In this document: positions 57,481 to 64,000 of the stretch, piece after piece | Position numbering within the stretch: position 1 is the stretch's first letter | Layout: each line of letters begins with the position of its first letter | NCBI GenBank assembly: GCA_930367215.1 | Contig: OV884058.1 | Span: forward strand, 217,786,208 to 217,850,207 | DNA length: 64,000 nt | Source of the DNA: Pollenia angustigena | Lineage: Eukaryota; Arthropoda; Insecta; Diptera; Polleniidae | Direction: 5' to 3' | Position numbers and translations under genes: made by a program | Notes under the pieces: model-generated | Databases searched by the model: none | Seen by the model: only the letters and a program-made list of their open reading frames with translations | Told to the model about the DNA's origin: nothing

Positions 57481-60400
57481 TTATATAACCGGACAACCAT
57501 TTTGTGAATATGACAGATAGAAACCCCTATTTGATATATCAAAATCTTCATTTCCGTCCGTATTGACGTATAAAACAAAAGGCTTGGTTGAGCTTGTTGT
57601 TGACACCAAACCCAAACCACAAAAACGATCACTGGGCAAAGTGTTGCCATTTTGTGTAGGGTTTGGTATTATAATAAAATCCGTTGAGCATTCTTGACTT
57701 TGTACAGCTTCCGTGGCTAAGAGAGAAGGATCTACAGCGCCCACATCATTGGTGAGAGTAAAGGAATACAAATCTGAGCCTACTTGACTCCAACTAATGG
57801 AACATTTATTGGCACCCATACGAATGCAAATGCCATAACGATGATTAGCTATTTGCCGTGTACCAGGAACCCCAATTGAGTTAGGTAAAGAATTTGGTGC
57901 TGATCCATAATTAAAACTTTGTACTGTGCCACTTTCTTCCATATAATATTGTAGACAACCTGAGGGTGCCAGTGTTGGAGATGCACATGCCAGTTGTGAT
58001 ATTTGAAATTGCCACTGACGATTAAAAGTATAACTGGCTGAAGTGGCTACCGAGATGGTTATTGGCGATTCTCCATTAAAATCGACATAAACATGTTGTC
58101 CTGAATTGTCACCACATATGGCCGGTACTCGTGATGATCCGCCAGTTATTTGCAGAGAGTCTGTTAAACAAAAACCATCACCATTAGGTGGTGCCAATTG
58201 TAGAGATAGAAAATCGATTCTGAGTTGACAAATATGAGCATCACATGGTTGAACGACTATAGTACATCTGCCGCCCCCACTGTAAGTGCCGGGATAACCG
58301 GAATTGTAGAAATATGTATTATTGTACTGAGTGGTTGCGCCGCAAGTCTTTTGGTCTGTAAAAAATAGATAAAGATGTTTTAAAGTGTTATATCAGTATT
58401 CATAAAACTATTTTAAATTTAATAATGGTTTAATAAAATACAAATTTAATATACAAATTGTAGTTAAACGCTTGTTAAATTAAATAATCGTTTTCGAATA
58501 TTTTGGGTTAATATTGTTACAAAAGTTAATTAATCTTAGTATAATTCATGGATTTATGCCCGTAATTTCTACAAACAGATATCTAGTCGTGCTCGTACCT
58601 TACAGTTATTTTTACCTATCCGGTACCACTATTTTGGTAATTTAAACGTTAATTTTACCTACGTGAATTAACCATTGAAAATCGGTGGTGTTAAATACAT
58701 TACGCTATAATACGTAATAATAAATAAATAAATAAATACGTTTTAAAATTTTAAAAATCGTAGATACCTATACACAGCTAGATATCTATTTGTTGAAATT
58801 ACGGGGATTATTTTTTTTTTTAATTCCCTATGCTAATACCCGCGAAGCTTGACGCTTGTCTGCAGGAAAGAAACCAGAGTCTCTGGCGGGAATCGAACCC
58901 GCAACCCCGGGGTTGATATACTAGCTCACTTCTAGCTAGCCTACCGGGGCACTCAAGTTAATTAATAAGTTATTTATCTTGTAAGTTTAAAATTGTTATG
59001 CATAATCGTATTTCAACTCCACTGTACGAAATGTTCTAGTATGGGAAAAATATTTGAAACGCCTAACAGCAGTCTTTAGGTTCTAATCTAAAGTTTAGAT
59101 TAAAATGTATTAAAGTTATTGCGCAATAGTTAGTACAGGAAGTTTCAAGAAACCTCTAAAAAAAAGGGTGTGAAATATAAATAAGCCAGCCACATACATT
59201 TTAGTTAAGTTTTAGTAAATACCGGCAAACGTTGTTTTGCCTAGAAAAGTATTGTTTTTGTGTATATTTAAAATACAGATACAGAAGCAGGTACAGGTAT
59301 ATTCGGTGCAGATAATTTATCTTTATTTACAAAAAAAAAAAAAAAAAAACAAAAAATATGAAAATGTGAATTATAAGTAAACTATTGAATAAGTTAAGAG
59401 AACATCGTTGAAGCACTTTGTGATAAACAATATTTTTCGTGCGAAAATGAACAAAGAGGATGGCTTTCCGACACGGGAACATGCGACATAGAGTTGACCG
59501 TGTGAAAAACAGTCGTTCTCCAAATTTGGGCCACAAACACTCAATGATTGCTATTGGGATTTGTTGATTGTCATGGCGAATGCAAGACGAATTGGAAATT
59601 GGATTGTTTAAACTCGAATGGCATATCGGTTAGGGTCATTGGAATTCTCGGAATGAGAACTTCCTTTCCTTTAAGCTTTCCTTTTAGCACTCCATACAAA
59701 ATGTATGAGAAAATGAATTTTCTTTATAATTTCTTTTTTCTGGAATATTTTAGACATTTTTTTTGCTAACAGATCAAAGCATGATCAATTGCATAGCTTT
59801 CGATTTGATTCATTTTCAATGGCACTTCTTGTCGGAAATTGTTCATACCAACATAGAAACCTTTGCCGGCTCATGCGCAACAACTTTACTAAAGACCATA
59901 GCATGATCAAACGATATAATTTATTTTAAGTAATTTTCAATGGTGCCGCCTATCGGAAACCTTAGTAAGGTAATGCTCAACAGCTGTGCTAAATTCATAG
60001 CATGATCAAATGCACAGTTTATGATTTAACTCATTTTTGTATTTTTAATTTAGTTTTTTATTTTTCATCCGATATTTCGACCATACATACATCGATGGTC
60101 ATCTTCAGGGGATTTAAAAGACTATCAAATTAAAACTACAAAAAAGTTGATATTGATATTTTGTGAACGTTATAATTAATTACAATAAAGTTTGTTAAGC
60201 TGAATAAGTGCGTATATTTATTTCGATTCGCAATTAAAAAAACTTAAAGGTTTATTATAAAGGAAATACGCCAAAATGCTTTTTGAAAGTAAAAAAGTAA
60301 CAATATATAATCTATCTGTAGTTCGATTTTGTAGAAAGAAAACTTTTTCTTTTCTAGGCCTCATTAAGCCATATATTTTGTAAATGTTTTCGAAGAAGAA

Positions 60401-62552
60401 TTAAAACTTTTTTATTCAGGTTGTATAAAAAATTTGGTCGCCAAATTCTGAACTTAATTATACGTAAATAAAAATCTGCAAAGTCCCCAAGTAGAATTTT
60501 TACTGAAATGTATAAAGAAAGCAAAGAGTTTTCAAGAATCAAGAAACTGCTAAAGCTAGTAAAATGAAAAACACTGTTATAAAACAACTGTATAATTTTA
60601 TACATTTTAGAATAAATAATAAATTTATGTACATTAGGGTGGTTACAAGAAATTAATGTTGATTTTTTCCGTCGGGGCAAAATAATATGAGCCAATAGGA
60701 TAGACAATGCAATTGAGAAAGTTTCAGCCCAATCGAATAACGGTAACAGGTGCCTCATTGAGCATAATTTGAGGAACAACAGCGATTTTTCACTAAAATT
60801 CGTATTTCTTTGTCTTTATAACCGAAACCGTTCATTCTAGGAACCTGAGTCGTGTCTTGTTTTATAGGAAATTTTATTCTTATTAATTTTGATATTGATA
60901 GTTTTGTTCCTTATACCAATAGATAAAGTGATATTTAGCATTAATTAAGTACAAAGAAATACGAATTTTAGTGAAAAGTCACTGTTTTCCCCTAATTTAT
61001 GCTCAATGAGGCACATGTTGGCGTTATCCATTGGGCATAAACTTTGTCAATCGGATTTTCAGGCTATTGGCACATTTAAGAGGGCAGCACCAAAAGATAG
61101 CCCCCCAAAAAAATTCACCGTATCTTGTAACGACCCTAATAGGGTGGTTACCAGAAATCAATGCTAGATTTTCCGTCGGGGCAACCCCCTTATATGTGCC
61201 AATAGGATAGAAAATGAGATTGATAAGGTTTAAGCCCAATCGGATAAAGCTAACATGTGTCTCATTGAACATTAATTAAGAAAAACAGCGATATTTCACT
61301 AAAATCCGTATTTCTTTATCTTTATAACCGAAACCATTCATTCTAGGCACCTGAGTCGAGTCTTGTTTAATAGGAAATTTTATTCTTATTAATTTTGATT
61401 TTAATAATTTTGTTCCTTATACCAATAGATAAAGAGATATTTATCATTAATTAAGGACAAATAAATACAAATTTTAGTGGAAAATCGTATTTCTTTGTCC
61501 TTATTTAATGCTAAATATCACTTTATCTATTGGTATAAGGAACAAAACTATCCATATCAAAATTAATAAGAATAAAATTTCCTATAAAACAAGACTCGAC
61601 GTAGGTTCCTAGAATGAATGGTTTCGGTTATAAAGGCAAAGAAATACGAATTTTAGTGAAAAATCGCTGTTTTTCCTTAATTTATTCTCAATGAGCCAAT
61701 TTAGACTAGACTAATTTTTAGTCGGATTAACTTTTGTTTTTTCCAAACTACACTGGATTAATTATTCTGGCATAAAATTGTATACGTACACGCAGCTTTG
61801 TATGTGTTAGTATTTTTTTGTTTATTTGACGTTTGGTGTTCGTTCACTGTAAACATAAAAACATTTGGCGTGACCAACAACCCTCTGTTTTTATATTCAT
61901 GTTTACACGACGGCGAACAACTAACGATTAAAATCGCTCTGCAAAAAAGAAAACACTGAACCTGTTTTTTTTCATAAGTGTGTATGTATTGGTTTTGTTC
62001 TGCTAATGCAGGGTTGAAGCTGGATTAAAAATTATGCCAACCAAAAACGACTCTCTTCACCTCTTTCGCCTACAAACTGTCGTTTTCTGCCAGAACAATT
62101 AGTCTAGTCTAAATTGGCTCAATGAGGCACATGTTATCCGATTGGGCTGAAACTTTGTCAATCGCATTTTCTATGCTATTGGCACATATTAGGGAGTTGC
62201 GCCGATGGAAAATTCAACATTGATTTCTTGTAACCACCCTAATGTACATACATAGATACATATTTAAAAAATTGCAAAATTAAACAAAAATTTTTAGTTG
62301 ATGGCAGAAAATCCAAAATCTAAAAATTGCCTTAGATTAAAAAAAAAAAACAAACTTTATGAGAAATAATTAAAAACTTAACGATTTTCTTACATATACA
62401 ACAGACGGCTTGATTGGTTATTGTTGAACAGCTACCTGCTGAAACTCCTCCATTGTCGGTACATTCGCCACGAACCATACAGGTTCCATGAAGATTGTTT
62501 TTTCCCGTACACACCTCATTAGCAAACCGACCAATTGTATAGAAGGGAAACC
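57481..62552 (-). CDS. Secreted CUB-domain protein, 5' end outside the window
   Basis: Two exons: 62,552-62,394 and 58,355-57,481, joined across a 4,038 bp intron (donor T/GTAAGAAAA, acceptor TTTTTTACAG); the split codon gives CCIYQKTCG in frame. The first exon begins at a good acceptor (ATTTTCAG), so at least one upstream exon, with the start and probably a signal peptide, is missing. Exon one encodes a Cys-rich module: VCTGKNNLHGTC, ECTDNGG, GSC and AVCC. Exon two has a CUB domain (TCGATTQYNNTYFYNSGYPG, CTIVVQPCDAHICQLRIDF, GFCLTDSLQI, CGDNSGQHVYVDF), then a second CUB-like segment (SGCLQYYMEESGTVQSFNYG, YGICIRMGANKCSISWS, DRFCGLGL) ending in PVI. This layout, a short Cys-rich module followed by CUB, is one I know from an insect family of secreted proteins of unclear function. 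No protease domain is seen. Even cysteine pairing suggests an extracellular location. Confidence 0.8.
58830..58957 (-). mobile_element. tRNA-derived SINE, best-preserved copy
   Basis: Minus strand: GAGTGCCCCGGTAGGCTAGC (A-box-like TAGGCTAGCTAGAAG), GAGCTAGTATATCAACC, then GGTTGCGGGTTCGATTCCCG (B-box) and a non-tRNA tail with CCAGAGACTCTGG, TGCAGACAAGCGTCAAGCTT and CGCGGGTATTA. A/B-box spacing is tRNA-like. It lies in the CUB-gene intron in the same orientation as that gene. Confidence 0.7.
58960..59775. other. Intron sequence of the CUB-domain gene
   Basis: A/T-rich, with a poly(A) run at 59,331-59,349. Short open frames on both strands lack recognisable features. Confidence 0.35.
59776..60110 (+). 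repeat. Degenerate tandem repeat, about 110 bp
   Basis: Phrases A-AGCATGATCAA at about 59,776, 59,899 and 60,000 are followed by GATT-A-TCATTTT and, in the first two, TTTCAATGG; two units also share TATCGGAAA/GTCGGAAA. After the last, CATCCGATATTTCGACC and an ACATCGATGGTCATCTTC segment may be another repeat end. Confidence 0.4.
60635..62241. mobile_element. 1.6 kb foldback element with TAGGGTGGTTAC ends
   Basis: Ends TAGGGTGGTTACAAGAAATT and, inverted, TAGGGTGGTTACAAGAAATC. Exact 8 bp target duplication ATGTACAT (60,627-60,634; 62,242-62,249). A second, same-orientation copy of the left end starts at 61,139 (TAGGGTGGTTACCAGAAATC), so the element looks like a partial duplication with several inverted blocks (for example TTCCTATAAAACAAGACTCG and TTCATTCTAGG-ACCT). 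A 422 bp element is nested at 61,696. hAT-like by TSD. Located in the CUB-gene intron. Confidence 0.82.
61696..62117. mobile_element. 422 bp inverted-repeat element with 9 bp target duplication
   Basis: Ends CCAATTTAGACTAGACTAAT and, inverted, CCAATTTAGACTAGACTAAT: a perfect 20 bp match. Flanked by CTCAATGAG on both sides (61,687-61,695; 62,118-62,126). A 9 bp TSD is typical of Mutator-like elements, but the terminal repeats are short for that group. The interior has no open coding frame. Confidence 0.75.
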
Positions 62553-62647
62553 CTGAAAATGATACAATAATATAATATTATTTCAATTTTAAATAAAATA
62601 TTGTAGTTTTGAACATGGAATAATAAGTACCAGGTAGTTTCATTAGA

Positions 62648-63593
62648 GACTAGCTGACCCGGTCTACGTTGCTGGCCCTAAGTAAACATTAGTTTTGTAT
62701 TACCACACGATTTAAATTGAGCATTTAACGAAATTTACGGCCTTTAAAATAAAAATCCATGGAATACCTATCATAAATTTTTTTAAAAAAATAACTTACA
62801 TATGGTGTGGATATGGGCTCAATCAAAAAAGAATAAGTTGGACCATGGCGATAATTTTAAAGAAAAAATCGTCCAAATCGGTCAAGCCGTTCTCAAATCA
62901 TGCTCTTAATAGAAAAAGTGGGCGTAAAAGTAGGCGTGGTAATTTTTTCTTTCGATGAAAACGTAAAATAAATTAATAAGAACAGTTAAAAGAAAAATTA
63001 GTCAAATCGATGGAGCAGTTTTTTGATTTTAGGTAAATCGAAAAAAGTGGGCGTAAAAGTGGGCGGGGCAAAGTTTTCTTTCCGTAAAAACCTAAGTTAA
63101 ACCATGGCGATCATTTTGAAGAAAAAATCGTCCAAATCGGTCAAGTCGTTCTCCAGTTATGCGCTTAATAGAAAAAGTGGGCGTAAAAGTAGGCGTGGTA
63201 AATTTTTCTATCGATGAAAACTTAAAATGGATTAATACGAACATTTGAAAGATAAATTAGTTAAATCAAAATCGTCCAAATCGTTCTCCAGTTATGCGCT
63301 TAAAAGACAAATTAGTCAAATCGATGGAGCAGTTTTTTGATTTTAGGTAAATCGAAAAAAGTGGGCGGGGCAAAATTTTCTTTCCGTAAAACCCTAAGGT
63401 GGACCATGGCGATCATTTTAAAGAAAAAATCGCCCAAATCGGTCAAGCCGTTCTCAATTTATGCGCTTAATAGAAAAAGTGGGCGTAAAAGTAGACGTGG
63501 TAAATTTTTCTATCGATGAAAACTTAAAATGGATTAATACGAAGATTTGAAAGAAAAATTAGTCTCGATGGAGCCGTTTTTTGATTTTAGGCA
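62648..63593 (+). repeat. Degenerate tandem array, about 260-300 bp units, with GTGGGCG motifs
   Basis: Begins GACTAGCTGACCCGG. Units carry ACCATGGCGAT-ATTTTAAA, AAAAATCGTCCAAATCGGTC, AAAAAGTGGGCGTAAAAGTA, GGCGTGGTAA and AGTCAAATCGATGGAGCAGT. GACCATGGCG-like starts at 62,843, 63,102 and 63,404. The opposite-orientation relative is at 51,590-52,072. The long plus-strand frames here derive from the repeat. Confidence 0.7.
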
Positions 63594-63826
63594 AGGCGAA
63601 TTTACTTCAGGTGGCGGCGAGACTACAACAAGTCAACAACACAAAAAACAACATGTATACCCGCGAGAAAATAACAAACTTTTGCTGACAAACTTTTTTT
63701 TTCACTCAATTCAAAGAGAGCAAATTGTAAATCTCAGAGAAATGTTGCAGATAGATATGAGTGTTTTTATTTTGCTTTACAGACTAAAATTTGCTGTGCT
63801 ACCAGATTAAATAAAGTTACTCAGAG
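63591..63826 (+). mobile_element. Possible second CAAGGCGAATT element
   Basis: CAAGGCGAATTTACTTCAGG matches the left end of the MITE at 49,397-49,692. No matching right end is visible before the window closes, so the boundary at 63,826 is arbitrary. Confidence 0.35.
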
Positions 63827-64000
63827 ATGGAAAGTTGATTTTTAAAAGGAAAAAATGATTAAAAAAAACTATTAAACTAGGGATTATAAACCTTTTAATT
63901 TTGGCATTTTTTTAAACTTTTTTAATTTTGACAATTCATAAAACCATTTTTTAATTAATATTTGAGGAGCTGCATAACAAAATGCAATATTTTTTGTCTT
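63827..64000. other. AT-rich window end
   Basis: No feature supported; no signal-peptide exon for the CUB gene was found here. Confidence 0.3.

Noticed and set aside
58880..58915. B-box-like sequence as a genuine tRNA gene
   Set aside because: No complete cloverleaf can be drawn; the same segment is dispersed with a non-tRNA tail, which is typical of a SINE.
59327..59536. Minus-strand 69-codon frame ending in poly-Phe
   Set aside because: The terminal residues come from an A tract, and the frame lies in the CUB-gene intron without splice sites or homology.
63337..63519. 60-codon Lys/Arg-rich frame
   Set aside because: It lies inside the degenerate tandem array and reflects its AAAAAGTGGGCG motif.

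Overview
This window is strongly AT-rich animal nuclear DNA. It has spliced genes with 54-64 bp introns, non-LTR retrotransposons, hAT- and Harbinger-like repeats, and the dense Helitron-like fragments with CCCTCCACC termini that I associate with calyptrate flies. I infer a higher dipteran, probably of the blowfly/house-fly group; nothing here fixes the species.

Layout. Positions 1-53,400 are mostly transposon-derived, with at most two candidate exons of unidentified minus-strand host genes (13,667-14,010 and 36,273-36,349). The repeats are layered. A hAT-like element (123-2963) carries a 1.4 kb foldback element. A second hAT-like element (15,166-18,769) carries a LINE fragment, which itself carries a 0.94 kb inverted-repeat element. 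A nearly intact two-ORF LINE (about 22.7-28.17 kb) is broken in ORF2 by a 1.2 kb relative of that same element. A third copy of the element sits inside a 5'-truncated LOA-like LINE (30,864-32,500). The remainder holds paired MITEs, a tRNA-derived SINE family, a Helitron-like element with internal 152 bp repeats, two copies of a transposon with a DUF7869-like protein remnant, a 161 bp tandem array and an 82 bp GC-rich array.

Positions 53,503-57,187 (+) hold a complete seven-exon gene for mitochondrial valyl-tRNA synthetase, 984 codons when joined. It is convergent with a minus-strand secreted CUB-domain protein gene, seen as two exons (62,552-62,394 and 58,355-57,481); the 5' exon or exons lie beyond the window. 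The 4.0 kb intron between these exons contains a SINE and a 1.6 kb foldback element that itself carries a 422 bp element flanked by a 9 bp duplication. The window ends in a degenerate tandem array.

Most distinctive observation: the three related inverted-repeat elements at 15.5, 23.9 and 30.9 kb are each flanked by the trinucleotide CAG, and each lies within protein-coding sequence of a different LINE. Removing the element plus one CAG restores the LINE reading frame in every case. This suggests a Harbinger-like, CAG-targeting family, possibly with a bias for LINE sequence.
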